Origin: an uncultured Alphaproteobacteria bacterium
GTDB lineage: Bacteria > Pseudomonadota > Alphaproteobacteria > RF32 > CAG-239
Assembly: GCA_910577095.1 (NCBI GenBank)
Contig: CAJTLY010000012.1
Coordinates: forward strand, 1-53,912
Length of the DNA stretch: 53,912 nt
Direction: 5' to 3'
Below, one piece after another: positions 8,621-17,019 of the stretch (the first letter of the stretch is position 1; each line of letters opens with the position of its first letter). The position numbers and the translations under genes are program-made. The notes under the pieces are model-generated. The model searched no databases, had not been told where the DNA came from, and saw nothing but the letters and a program-made list of their open reading frames with translations.

Positions 8621-8721
8621 AAATGAAGCCATTGGTAACATTTTTCCCTAAAAGACAGACACTCCAAATAATCAGTTTAGGGAAACGCGAAGCACCGATC
8701 TTAAGATCGGTGCTTTTTTTA
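8621..8721 (+). ncRNA. Candidate small RNA 1
   Basis: A predicted transcript of about 100 nt. It starts after the 8586 promoter, forms a 10-bp stem TTTCCCTAAA (8643-8652) / TTTAGGGAAA (8676-8685) with a 23-base loop containing ACACTCC, and ends in a strong terminator. No gene follows on this strand. An alternative is that it is just the 3' UTR of the ferritin-like gene, with the terminator belonging to that gene. The second candidate at 39543 has the same layout. Confidence 0.45.
8691..8721 (+). terminator. Intrinsic terminator
   Basis: AGCACCGATCTT/AAGATCGGTGCT is a perfect 24-base palindrome (8691-8714) followed by T7. The left flank has no A-run, so it acts on the plus strand only. Confidence 0.85.
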
Positions 8722-8756
8722 ACTCTCCGGCTCGGTTTGTTGGGATAAATTGTCCT

Positions 8757-10346
8757 TTATTGTCCGCTCCGTTCTTGCAAAATGCTCAACGCAACCTTGA
8801 TGCCGTCTACGGCAGCCGAAACAATGCCGCCGGCATAACCGGCACCTTCTCCGCAGGGATAAAGACCGGTCAGCTGACTTTGCAGATTATCGTCCCGCAT
8901 CATACGGACCGGGGACGAACTGCGTGTTTCCACCCCGGTCATTACGGCATCGGGAAAATTGAAACCGTGCAGTTTCTTGTCCATCTCGACAATCGACAGC
9001 TTGAGCGTATCAATCGCAAACGGCGGCAAAACATCTTTAAAATCGCGCCAGACCACGCCGCAACCGTAACTGGGGGTCACCGCACCCCCGCAGGATGAGC
9101 GGCGGTCTTTTAACAGATCCTGCACCCGTTGCGCCGGCGCGGCATAAGTTCGTCCGCCGGCAACAAAAGCCTTTTCTTCCAGCTGCCGTTGCCAATACAT
9201 CCCCTGCAACGGATGATCACCGCCGTAATCCTCCGGCGTTACCCCGACCAGCAGCGCCGCGTTGGCATTTTGGCGGTCGCGGGCGTAATAGCTCATGCCG
9301 TTGGTCACCACCCGGCCGTTTTCCGACGCCGCCGCAACCACCACGCCGCCCGGACACATGCAAAAGCTGTAAGCCGAACGACCGTTCGGCAGGTGCACCG
9401 CCAGTTTGTAATCGGCAGCGCCCAAGCCGGGGGATCCGGCAAAATCATGGTAAACCGCGCGATTGATCAAAGATTGCGGATGTTCGATCCGTACCCCGAC
9501 CGAAAAAGCCTTCGCCGTCATCGGCACACCGCGGCGGTGCAGCATTTCAAAGGTATCGCGCGCGCTGTGTCCCACCGCCAGCACCAAATGCGAAACCGGT
9601 TCTTCGTAAACGGTGCCGTCAGCGGCGCGAATCTTAACCGCTTTGAGGCGTTCCTGATCAATTGTCAGATCTTCCAACCGGTTTTCAAAACGATATTCGC
9701 CGCCCAAAGCCACAATTTCGGCGCGGATATTTTGCACGATCAGCGCCAGCTTGTCAGTCCCGAGATGCGGTTTGGCCAGATACAGAATCTCCGCCGGTGC
9801 GCCGGCAGTCACCAGACTGTTAAAAACTTCGACCGTGTAACGGTCTTTTTTGATTCCGGTCATCAGTTTGCCGTCGGAAAAAGTACCGGCGCCGCCCTCG
9901 CCGAACTGAACGTTGGAATCGGGATTGAGACAACGGCGGTTCCAAAAATTTTCGACGTCCCGTTGCCGTTCGGGGACCGCTTTGCCGCGTTCAAGCACAA
10001 TCGGCTTGGCGCCGGCACGCGCCAAGATCAGCGCCGCAAACATTCCGGCCGGACCGCTGCCGACCACCAACGGCCGACCGTTCAGCCGCGAAGGCGGGAT
10101 TTCCAACGGCGGCGGCGTCTCGCTCTTTTCAACAAACGGGAGCCGGCGTTGCAAAACTTGCGGCTCATCGGCAGTCGCAAACTCCAAAGTGTAAATCAGC
10201 CAAATCTGAGAACGGCTGCGGGCATCAATCGCTTTTTTGAGAATCTTGACGTCGGTAACCGGTACGCCGATCGCCGCCGCCAGAAGTTGCGGCAGTTTCT
10301 TTTCATCGCTTGGCAGCGGAAGTTTAAAGTTACTGATACGAAGCAT
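8757..10346 (-). CDS. FAD-dependent dehydrogenase, COG2509 type
   Basis: 529 aa. The first ~90 residues are a small alpha/beta domain. A dinucleotide-binding motif follows, VVGSGPAGMFAAL near residue 95, then the arginine- and cysteine-rich family segments RDVENFWNRR, FGEGGAGTFSDGKL and HLGTDKL, and a C-terminal GAGYAGGIVSAA flavin-contact motif. COG2509 proteins are widespread and their substrate is not established, so I give no symbol. The ribosome site is weak (GGATTAAAA). Monocistronic by position. Confidence 0.85.
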   Translation of the reverse strand: MLRISNFKLPLPSDEKKLPQLLAAAIGVPVTDVKILKKAIDARSRSQIWLIYTLEFATADEPQVLQRRLPFVEKSETPPPLEIPPSRLNGRPLVVGSGPAGMFAALILARAGAKPIVLERGKAVPERQRDVENFWNRRCLNPDSNVQFGEGGAGTFSDGKLMTGIKKDRYTVEVFNSLVTAGAPAEILYLAKPHLGTDKLALIVQNIRAEIVALGGEYRFENRLEDLTIDQERLKAVKIRAADGTVYEEPVSHLVLAVGHSARDTFEMLHRRGVPMTAKAFSVGVRIEHPQSLINRAVYHDFAGSPGLGAADYKLAVHLPNGRSAYSFCMCPGGVVVAAASENGRVVTNGMSYYARDRQNANAALLVGVTPEDYGGDHPLQGMYWQRQLEEKAFVAGGRTYAAPAQRVQDLLKDRRSSCGGAVTPSYGCGVVWRDFKDVLPPFAIDTLKLSIVEMDKKLHGFNFPDAVMTGVETRSSSPVRMMRDDNLQSQLTGLYPCGEGAGYAGGIVSAAVDGIKVALSILQERSGQ

Positions 10347-10496
10347 TTTTAATCCGAAGTTGTTTTAATTTCCGAAATTTATAGCACGAAAAAAATTTTT
10401 CGCATACTCTTTTTACAGCGGTACAACCGATATTTTGCTTGTTTTGCGGACAGAGAATTGTATTATATTCTTAGATATAAGGTTAAGGAAAACGCC

Positions 10497-10937
10497 ATGA
10501 AAAAACTGATCTTCATTTTAGCGCTTTTGCTCATCAGCACCCCGGTTTCGGCGCGTCAATCGAAGGAAGACATTATTAACGGTTATAAGGCCGAGTTGGA
10601 AAAATGCGATAAAGCTTTTGACAAACAAGCCTATGATGCTTTCTCCACCGCAGATATGATCAAAAGCGCTTATGACGCCACTCATTGTTATGAAGCACTT
10701 ATTCATAAAATCATTGAGCAAAAATATAGTAAAAGAGCAGAAGAACATAAAAAGGCGCTGACTGATTATATGCAAGCCTCATATGCCATAAGCAATTTAG
10801 TGTATCAAACAACCGACGCTTGTGACAATCGATGCGGGACGGCAAAAATTGTAATTGGCAAATCTACCGCTGCAAACAAAACCCGGGAAATCGTGGAAGA
10901 TTATCTCCGGGCTTTGAATGCTAATTTGCTGGATTAA
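10497..10937 (+). CDS. Small secreted cysteine protein, tandem copy A
   Basis: 146 aa starting at the ATG preceded by AAGGAAAA; an earlier in-frame ATG at 10458 has no ribosome site. Signal peptide MKKLIFILALLLISTPVSA, then a mature helical domain of about 127 residues. Four cysteines (EKCD, HCYEA, DACD, RCGT) are all conserved in copy B, suggesting two disulfides in the periplasm. The YDAxxCYEALI segment faintly recalls LprI-type lysozyme-inhibitor domains, but I would not assign it. Identical DNA blocks shared with copy B show recent duplication or gene conversion. Confidence 0.65.
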   Translation: MKKLIFILALLLISTPVSARQSKEDIINGYKAELEKCDKAFDKQAYDAFSTADMIKSAYDATHCYEALIHKIIEQKYSKRAEEHKKALTDYMQASYAISNLVYQTTDACDNRCGTAKIVIGKSTAANKTREIVEDYLRALNANLLD

Positions 10938-10941
10938 TCAT

Positions 10942-11385
10942 ATGAAAAAACTGATTCTCATTATAGCGATTTTACTGATCAGCACCTCTGTTTCGGCACG
11001 TCAATCGAAGGAAGACATTATTAACGGTTATCGCGCCGAGTTGGAAAAATGCGATCAGAATCGTAAACAAACAGCTCACGAGGCATACTCCACCAAAGAT
11101 ATGCTCCATAGCACCTATGATGCTACAGATTGTTATGAAGCCCTTATTCATAAAATTATCGCTCAACAGTATAGTAAAAGAGCAGAAGACCACAAAAAAG
11201 CTTTGGATAAATACATTTTAAATGCTCGTCACATAGAAGGACTTGTGTATGAAACAGTCGATGCCTGTGGAACAACCGGATGCGGTACAATGAATGTTGT
11301 TGTCGGACAAACTCATGCTACGAATAAAGCCCGGGAAATCGTGGAAGATTATCTCCGGGCTTTGGACAATAATTTGTCGGACTAG
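10942..11385 (+). CDS. Small secreted cysteine protein, tandem copy B
   Basis: 147-aa paralogue of copy A, starting 4 bases after its stop and so co-transcribed. Signal peptide MKKLILIIAILLISTSVSA. The four mature cysteines match copy A (EKCD, DCYEA, DACG, GCGT). Two blocks are identical at DNA level to copy A (33 bases after the signal peptide, 35 bases near the C-terminus), while the middle has diverged. Its TAG stop lies in a CTAG shared tail-to-tail with the small minus-strand reading frame below. Confidence 0.65.
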   Translation: MKKLILIIAILLISTSVSARQSKEDIINGYRAELEKCDQNRKQTAHEAYSTKDMLHSTYDATDCYEALIHKIIAQQYSKRAEDHKKALDKYILNARHIEGLVYETVDACGTTGCGTMNVVVGQTHATNKAREIVEDYLRALDNNLSD

Positions 11386-11766
11386 CGCTCTAAATCATCG
11401 ACGCGATTCATCCAACCTCTGAAAAAGCGTTCTTGGGTCGGATTTTGTCTGACACGATTTTGGTAATGATTACGCATTCGCTCGGCAAAAGCGCTGATCC
11501 GCATTTATCCGTTCAATCAAGGCGGGCGGGATATCATCACCATAACGCGAATAATCCGGCTCCGTCGGCGTCAGCTGCGCAAAGGCCATAGATTCCGAAA
11601 AACGGGAACTCGCACGACCGTAACGAACGGGGCTTTCGACCAAATCTTCCCGATTTTGATCATAGTTGAAATAAACGCTTTCCGGTTCTCCGGTATAACG
11701 GTTTCTTCGGGTTACCGGCATTTCGCCGTTAAAAACGGCTTCTAAAAAATTTCTGGTATTACTCAT
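11382..11766 (-). pseudogene. Small gene of unknown family, apparently frameshifted
   Basis: The frame opening at 11766 reads 98 codons (MSNTRNFLEAVFNGEMPVTR...) and stops at 11470. In another frame, a coherent arginine-rich stretch MRISAFAERMRNHYQNRV...NRVDDLER begins at 11504, before that stop, and runs to a TAG at 11382. Joining them after ALIERI by a one-base shift gives about 128 residues that read as a single soluble protein. It may be a decayed gene, a sequencing or assembly error, programmed frameshifting, or two overlapping genes (98 and 40 aa). No family recognised. Confidence 0.45.
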
Positions 11767-11887
11767 ATTGTTTCTCCCTGTTTAAATAATACTATTTATG
11801 TATAACATAATAAGTATTTAAATCAAGGACTTTTTATGATATGTCGCAATCAGACCTAATATATATTCATAAACCGACCGCGGTTTC

Positions 11888-11912
11888 AAAAAAACCCGCG
11901 TTAACCGCGGGC
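11888..11912 (-). terminator. Terminator of fba
   Basis: Minus-strand reading: CCCGCG, GTTAA-type loop, CGCGGG, then T7. It lies 27 bases past the fba stop. Confidence 0.8.
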
Positions 11913-11938
11913 TTTTTTATTTTTAGGCACACAGACGA

Positions 11939-12988
11939 TTACAACTCGCCGGCTGCGTATTTCTTGGCCATTTCCGCCATCGGAATCGCTTTGATCCGAT
12001 CGGCGTGTCCGGCCGCACCGAAAGCAATATAGCGGGCTTCGCAGACTTTCTGCATTTCTTCAATCGCCGGTTTGAGATATTTGCGCGGATCAAATTCTTT
12101 CGGCTGTTCGGCAAACAACTTGCGAATTGCACCGGTAATCGCCATCCGGCAATCGGTATCGACATTGACTTTGCGAACGCCCGACTTGATGCCGCGGACG
12201 ATTTCTTCGACCGGAACGCCGAAAGTTTGCGGAATCGCGCCGCCGTATGCGTTAATCAGATCTTGCAGTTCTTGCGGAACCGACGAAGAACCGTGCATCA
12301 CCATGTGGGTATTCGGCAGCTTTTGGTGAATTTTTTCAATCACGTCAATCGCCAGAATATCACCGGTCGGTTTGCGGGTAAATTTGTAAGCGCCGTGCGA
12401 AGTTCCGACCGCAACCGCCAGTGCGTCGAGTTTGGTTTCTTCGACAAAACGGGCGGCTTCGTCGGGATCGGTAACCAGACGTTTCTTGTCAATGGTTCCT
12501 TCGGCGCCGTGACCGTCTTCTTTGTCGCCTTTACCGGTTTCCAGCGAGCCGATCACGCCCAGTTCGCCTTCAACCGAAGCGCCGACGGCATGGGCACGGG
12601 CAACCACTTCTTTGGTGACATGGACGTTATATTCAAACGAAGAAGGCGTTTTGCCGTCCGCTTCCAGCGAGCCGTCCATCATTACCGACGAATAGCCGTT
12701 GACAATTGCCGACTGGCAGATGTTGACCGACGCGCCGTGATCCTGATGCAGGCAGATCGGCAGTTCGGGAAACATTTCGATCCCGGCCGCTACCATATGG
12801 CGGATCATCGGGTCGCCGGCAAATTTGCGGGCGCCGGTCGACGTTTGCAGGATTACGGGTGCGTTAACTTTCCGTGCGGCCTGCAAAACCGCCAGAATCT
12901 GTTCCATGTCGTTGATATTGAACGCCGGAACGCCGTAATCGTGTTCGGCGGCATGATCCAGAATTTGACGCATTGTAACTAAAGGCAT
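11939..12988 (-). CDS. fba: Class II fructose-bisphosphate aldolase
   Basis: 349 aa, the length of the longer class IIA/Calvin-cycle-type subgroup. Zinc-binding and active-site segments are visible: the catalytic Asp and first His in CLHQDHGAS, VEGELGVIG, AVGTSHGAYK and VMHGSSSVP, plus the phosphate-binding KVNVDTD near the C-terminus. It splits fructose-1,6-bisphosphate into dihydroxyacetone phosphate and glyceraldehyde-3-phosphate; this subgroup often also handles sedoheptulose bisphosphate. AGGAGA before the ATG; own promoter at 13029-13056 and own terminator. It lies downstream of tkt but is transcriptionally separate. Confidence 0.95.
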   Translation of the reverse strand: MPLVTMRQILDHAAEHDYGVPAFNINDMEQILAVLQAARKVNAPVILQTSTGARKFAGDPMIRHMVAAGIEMFPELPICLHQDHGASVNICQSAIVNGYSSVMMDGSLEADGKTPSSFEYNVHVTKEVVARAHAVGASVEGELGVIGSLETGKGDKEDGHGAEGTIDKKRLVTDPDEAARFVEETKLDALAVAVGTSHGAYKFTRKPTGDILAIDVIEKIHQKLPNTHMVMHGSSSVPQELQDLINAYGGAIPQTFGVPVEEIVRGIKSGVRKVNVDTDCRMAITGAIRKLFAEQPKEFDPRKYLKPAIEEMQKVCEARYIAFGAAGHADRIKAIPMAEMAKKYAAGEL

Positions 12989-13028
12989 AAATTTTCTCCT
13001 AAAAGTGGGTTAGATCAGATTTGTTCTG

Positions 13029-13056
13029 AGTATAGTCAGCCGTGGCTTTTTTTCAA
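13029..13056 (-). promoter_or_regulatory. Promoter of fba
   Basis: Minus strand TTGAAA (13051-13056), 16 bases, TATACT (13029-13034), about 40 bases before the ATG. Confidence 0.6.
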
Positions 13057-13086
13057 GTTTTTTTATCAAAGCGCGCAAAAGCGGGG

Positions 13087-13118
13087 TAAAAAAACCGGAA
13101 GTTTTCACTCCCGGTTTC
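13087..13118 (-). terminator. Terminator of tkt
   Basis: Minus-strand AAACCGGGAGT / ACTTCCGGTTT hairpin with a GAAA loop and a following T-run, just after the tkt stop at 13127. Confidence 0.75.
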
Positions 13119-13126
13119 AAACGCAA

Positions 13127-15103
13127 TCAACAATATTTCTTAACCGCTTCGACAACCGCTTCGACAGTCAGGCCGAAATGACGGTAAAGTTCGGCTGCCG
13201 GCCCCGAAGCTCCGAATCCGTCCATGCCGATTATTTCTCCCCGGTTGCCGACGTATTTGTCCCAACCGAATTTGGCCGCGGCTTCCACCGCAATTCGCGG
13301 CGCCCGTCCGAGCACCTTGCGGCGATATTTTTCATCCTGGCGGTCAAACAATTCGGTACAGGGCATCGAAACAACCGCCGTTTCAATTCCCTGCTCCCGC
13401 AGTTTTTGCTGCGCTTCCGCCGCCAACGATACTTCCGAACCGGTGGCAATGATCGTCGCCCGGCGACGGGCGCCTTTGGCAACGTCTGAAATGACATATC
13501 CGCCTTTAGCGGTCAGATTTTGCCGTGCCGAAGTCCGCAACAGCGGCAGATTCTGCCGACTGAGCGCCAACAGTGACGGCGCGGTTTCGGTGGTGAGGGC
13601 AATTTGCCATGCTTCCGCCGTTTCAACCACGTCGCAGGGACGGAACATCAACACGTTCGGCATTGCCCGATAAGACGCCAGATGTTCAATCGGTTGGTGG
13701 GTCGGACCGTCTTCGCCGACACCGATCGAATCGTGGGTCAGCACATACACAACCCGTATTCCCATTAAAGCAGCCAAACGGATGGACGGACGCACATAAT
13801 CGGAAAAGACGAAAAAGGTGCCGCCGTAAGGAATGACGCCGCCGTGCAATGCCATCCCGTTCATAATCGCGCCCATGGCGTGTTCGCGGATGCCGTACAT
13901 CAGGTTATTGCCGTCGTAATTGCCGGCCTCAACGGTTTTCATGCCTTTGACAAAAGTCAGGTTGGAAGCCGCCAGATCGGCCGATCCGCCGACAATTTCC
14001 GGCACTGCGGGAACAATTTTTTCCAAACACAGCTGCGAAGCTTTGCGAGTGGCAACTTTGGTTTGTTCTTCAATCGCCTGTTTTTTGAGGGCGTTTAACC
14101 CTTTATCCCAGTTTTCGGGCAGTTTTCCGCTGATGGCATCGGCAAATTTTTCGCCCGCTGCCGCCGCGTTTCCGACCCATTTTTCATAAGCGGAAACAGA
14201 ACGTTTTCCGGCTTGCCTCCAGGCCGACAGAACATCGGCCGGAACTTCGAACGGCGCCTGATCCCATTGCAGATTTTGCGCCATCGCCGTCCGTTCTTCA
14301 GCCCCCAACGGCGCACCGTGGCAGGAAGAAGTGCCCTGTTTGGCGGGAGCGCCGAAACCGATCAGGGTTTTGCAGGCAATCAGCACCGGCCGGTCGGATT
14401 TTTGCGCTTCCTCAATCACGGCGGCAATCGCCGGCTGATCATGGCCGTCAACTTTTAACACTTTCCAGCCCGCCGCTTCAAAACGTTTGACCTGATCGAC
14501 GGAACTGCTCTTGTCGACGCTGCCGTCAATGGTAATGTTGTTATTGTCCCAGAAAACAATCAGCTTGTTCAGTTTCCAGTGTCCGGCCAGCGCAATCGCT
14601 TCTTCGGAAAGCCCTTCCATCAAACAACCGTCGCCGGCAATCACATAAGTATGGTGGTTACAGAGTTCGTCCCCCCAACGTGCATTGAGACGACGTTCGG
14701 CCAGTGCCATTCCCACCGCCGAAGCAATCCCCTGCCCGAGCGGTCCGGTGGTGATGTCAATGCCGGCCAAATGGCCGTATTCGGGGTGACCGGCGGTCTT
14801 GGCGCCCAGCTGGCGGAAATTTTTGATATCTTCGAGCGAAATATCCTTATAACCCATCAGATACAAAAGCGAATACAAAAGCATTGAACCGTGTCCGGCC
14901 GAGAGGACAAAACGGTCGCGGTCAAACCAGCGCGGCTGTTCGGGATTCAGTTTGATATAACGGCTGAACAACACGGTTGCCACATCCGCCATCCCGAGCG
15001 GCATGCCGGGATGCCCCGATTTTGACTTTTCAATGGCGTCTGCCGAAAGAAAACGAATCGCATGAGCCATTCGCGACGAAAGTTCCTGATTGTTGTATGA
15101 CAT
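13127..15103 (-). CDS. tkt: Transketolase
   Basis: 658 aa, full length. The thiamine-diphosphate motif GDGCLMEGLSEEA ... WDNNNITIDG lies near residues 155-195. The pyrimidine domain has GIREHAMGAIMNG and GPTHQPIEHLASYRAMPN, the second being typical of the TktA family. It transfers two-carbon ketol units between pentose, heptulose, tetrose and triose phosphates. It starts 17 bases after the lipoprotein gene stop, so both share the promoter at 15651-15679. GGAGC precedes the ATG. Confidence 0.97.
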   Translation of the reverse strand: MSYNNQELSSRMAHAIRFLSADAIEKSKSGHPGMPLGMADVATVLFSRYIKLNPEQPRWFDRDRFVLSAGHGSMLLYSLLYLMGYKDISLEDIKNFRQLGAKTAGHPEYGHLAGIDITTGPLGQGIASAVGMALAERRLNARWGDELCNHHTYVIAGDGCLMEGLSEEAIALAGHWKLNKLIVFWDNNNITIDGSVDKSSSVDQVKRFEAAGWKVLKVDGHDQPAIAAVIEEAQKSDRPVLIACKTLIGFGAPAKQGTSSCHGAPLGAEERTAMAQNLQWDQAPFEVPADVLSAWRQAGKRSVSAYEKWVGNAAAAGEKFADAISGKLPENWDKGLNALKKQAIEEQTKVATRKASQLCLEKIVPAVPEIVGGSADLAASNLTFVKGMKTVEAGNYDGNNLMYGIREHAMGAIMNGMALHGGVIPYGGTFFVFSDYVRPSIRLAALMGIRVVYVLTHDSIGVGEDGPTHQPIEHLASYRAMPNVLMFRPCDVVETAEAWQIALTTETAPSLLALSRQNLPLLRTSARQNLTAKGGYVISDVAKGARRRATIIATGSEVSLAAEAQQKLREQGIETAVVSMPCTELFDRQDEKYRRKVLGRAPRIAVEAAAKFGWDKYVGNRGEIIGMDGFGASGPAAELYRHFGLTVEAVVEAVKKYC

Positions 15104-15120
15104 TTGCTTGCTCCTGATTG

Positions 15121-15615
15121 TTATTTGAGGCCATGGGTACGATTATAACGGTACTGATAGTCGCTCAGCACCAACCCCATTTTGATCGGAAAACCCGGTT
15201 GTCCGTCCGGAATCCGCACTTCAACGTAATCTCCCTGATACATCACCTTTTCGCCCACCTCGGAAACTTTGACGCTCACCGGATAAGCCTGTTTACCGAT
15301 CAGGGCGGCTTTGTTGTCGCCGGTATCGGTATAATAGCTGAATCTGACCGTTTCGTCCGAAGCCGCGGTCAGACGCGAAACCTCAAAAATCGGCGCAATC
15401 ACCGCCTGAGCCTGATTGCGGGCGTCGAGACGGCAATATCCTTCATAACCGATCAGTTCCACCTTTGATTCCGGCACCCGGCCGGCGGTTTGCGTGAGAC
15501 GGGTAAATTCCGCCGCCATCTGCACATTGGGGCAATAGTGAACAAACGGCTTTTTTTCTGCGGCGCAGGACGCCAGGATCAGCAAAGCCGCCACCAAAAA
15601 GATTTTTTTTGACAT
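15121..15615 (-). CDS. Small lipoprotein, unknown family
   Basis: 164 aa with a lipoprotein signal MSKKIFLVAALLILASC; the lipobox is LASC with Cys17 as the lipidation site. The mature part (about 147 aa) has two further cysteines (HYCPN, GYCRLD) and alternates short hydrophobic and polar stretches, as in a small beta-sandwich. It is conserved-looking but I do not recognise it. It is the first gene of the lipoprotein-tkt unit, a pairing with no obvious functional logic. Confidence 0.7.
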   Translation of the reverse strand: MSKKIFLVAALLILASCAAEKKPFVHYCPNVQMAAEFTRLTQTAGRVPESKVELIGYEGYCRLDARNQAQAVIAPIFEVSRLTAASDETVRFSYYTDTGDNKAALIGKQAYPVSVKVSEVGEKVMYQGDYVEVRIPDGQPGFPIKMGLVLSDYQYRYNRTHGLK

Positions 15616-15650
15616 CGAAACTATTCCTTTATTCCGTTAATATGTTTTCA

Positions 15651-15679
15651 ACTATAAAGAATGGCAGCTTATTTGTAAA
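15651..15679 (-). promoter_or_regulatory. Promoter of the lipoprotein-tkt unit
   Basis: Minus strand TTTACA (15674-15679), 17 bases, TATAGT (15651-15656), about 36 bases before the ATG. Confidence 0.6.
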
Positions 15680-15698
15680 CCATTCCGCAACAGGTTGT

Positions 15699-16850
15699 TT
15701 ATATCGCCGTTTCGTCGGTAAAAAGAGCCGCCAATTCGAGATGCGGCGTAAACACGAACTGGTCGACCACCGTTACGTCGGTCAGCCGGTAACCGCCGTT
15801 TTGCAAAATTTCGGCGTCACGGGCAAAACTTTCGGGATTGCAGGAAACGGCGATCAGCTTTTGCGGCCGTTTTCCCGCCGGCAGGGCGGCCAGACGGCCT
15901 GCCTGCTCTTTGGCGCCGGCGCGCGGCGGATCAAAAACCACGGCGACAAAATCCGCGAGTTCTTTTCCTTCCAACGGATATTTAAATAAATTGCGGCTGA
16001 CAATTTCAATATTGGGAATCATGCGCCGGTTGACCGAATCGCGAAAACCGTTCAGCAATTCGGCCGAAGAGTCGACCGCAACGATTTTGTTGGCGGGATT
16101 TTGCGCCAACGGATAGGAAAAAGTGCCGGCGCCGCAAAACAAATCCGCAATCCGTCCCGAAGTCTGTCCGAGGTATTTGACCACCAAATCGGTCAAAGCA
16201 GCCTGCCCTTCGCGGGAAGGCTGCAGAAAAGTTGCCGCCGGAATCAGAACCGGCACGCCGCCGGCTTCGATAAAAGGGCGTCCTTTTTCAAGAACGGTTT
16301 CGGCCCCACGGTCAGCGCCGCAACGATGGGAAATGCGGATAATGTCGGAATTGGCCGTGACCTGTTCGAAAATAATTTCGCGCATTTCCAGATTAAGCGG
16401 CCGGTCAAATTCCAACACCACGTCCAAGCCGTTATCGGCCTCGGTGACCCACAAGTCTCCCTGATCAACGTAAACCGTCTGCGTCTTTCCCTTGCGGCCG
16501 CTTTTAACGGTCAGCGGCACCCGGCAAAGTTTGAAGAGCAAACCGCGAAAAAAGTCAAAATTGCGATTAAGAGTCGGCGTCAGCTGCGGACACGACGGCA
16601 AATCGACAATTTCTTTGCTGCGAAAGGCGTTAAAGCCCATCACCACCGTTCCGCGGGTGCGGCGAAAAGCCAAAGCGGCACGACGGCGACAGCCCTCCGC
16701 GATAAAAACAGGTTCGGAAAAAGAAAAATCCTGCCGGGTAATGGATTGCAGCGCTTTGCGAACCAGGCTGAGCTTATATTGCCGATAATCCTCCGGTGCC
16801 AGATGCCTTAAAGAACACCCTCCGCACACACTGGCCAAGCTGCAATCCAT
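15699..16850 (-). CDS. RlmD/TrmA-family RNA m5U methyltransferase
   Basis: 383 aa. The iron-sulfur cluster motif Cys3-x5-Cys9-x2-Cys12 (CSLASVCGGC) opens the protein, and a fourth Cys lies in LPSCPQL near residue 87. The methyltransferase half has the SAM motif IADLFCGAGTFSYPLA, FDPPRAGA, and the nucleophile cysteine in AVSCNPESFARD near residue 338. It should methylate a uridine C5 in 23S rRNA. There is no N-terminal TRAM domain, a common state in alphaproteobacterial members, so RlmC or RlmD identity is left open. GGGGGAA before the ATG. Confidence 0.88.
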   Translation of the reverse strand: MDCSLASVCGGCSLRHLAPEDYRQYKLSLVRKALQSITRQDFSFSEPVFIAEGCRRRAALAFRRTRGTVVMGFNAFRSKEIVDLPSCPQLTPTLNRNFDFFRGLLFKLCRVPLTVKSGRKGKTQTVYVDQGDLWVTEADNGLDVVLEFDRPLNLEMREIIFEQVTANSDIIRISHRCGADRGAETVLEKGRPFIEAGGVPVLIPAATFLQPSREGQAALTDLVVKYLGQTSGRIADLFCGAGTFSYPLAQNPANKIVAVDSSAELLNGFRDSVNRRMIPNIEIVSRNLFKYPLEGKELADFVAVVFDPPRAGAKEQAGRLAALPAGKRPQKLIAVSCNPESFARDAEILQNGGYRLTDVTVVDQFVFTPHLELAALFTDETAI

Positions 16851-17019
16851 TACTTATTCCCCCAATCTACCGGCGTTACGCTGCTACCTTAACCGCGATT
16901 AGTTAAAATATATTAAAAGTTAATTATATTTTACAAAAAAAAGATGATTATTTAAAAAATATGCTATAACATAAGCCATGCTTTTTTATAATGTACAAAA
17001 ACAACAAGGACTGTGGGCA

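Noticed and set aside
9129..10352. Long open frame (407 codons) opposite the FAD oxidoreductase
   Set aside because: No ribosome site, Arg/Gln/His-rich composition of a shadow frame, and the opposite strand has clear flavoprotein motifs.
12005..12982. 325-codon frame opposite fba
   Set aside because: It is the complement of the strongly conserved aldolase and has no start signal.
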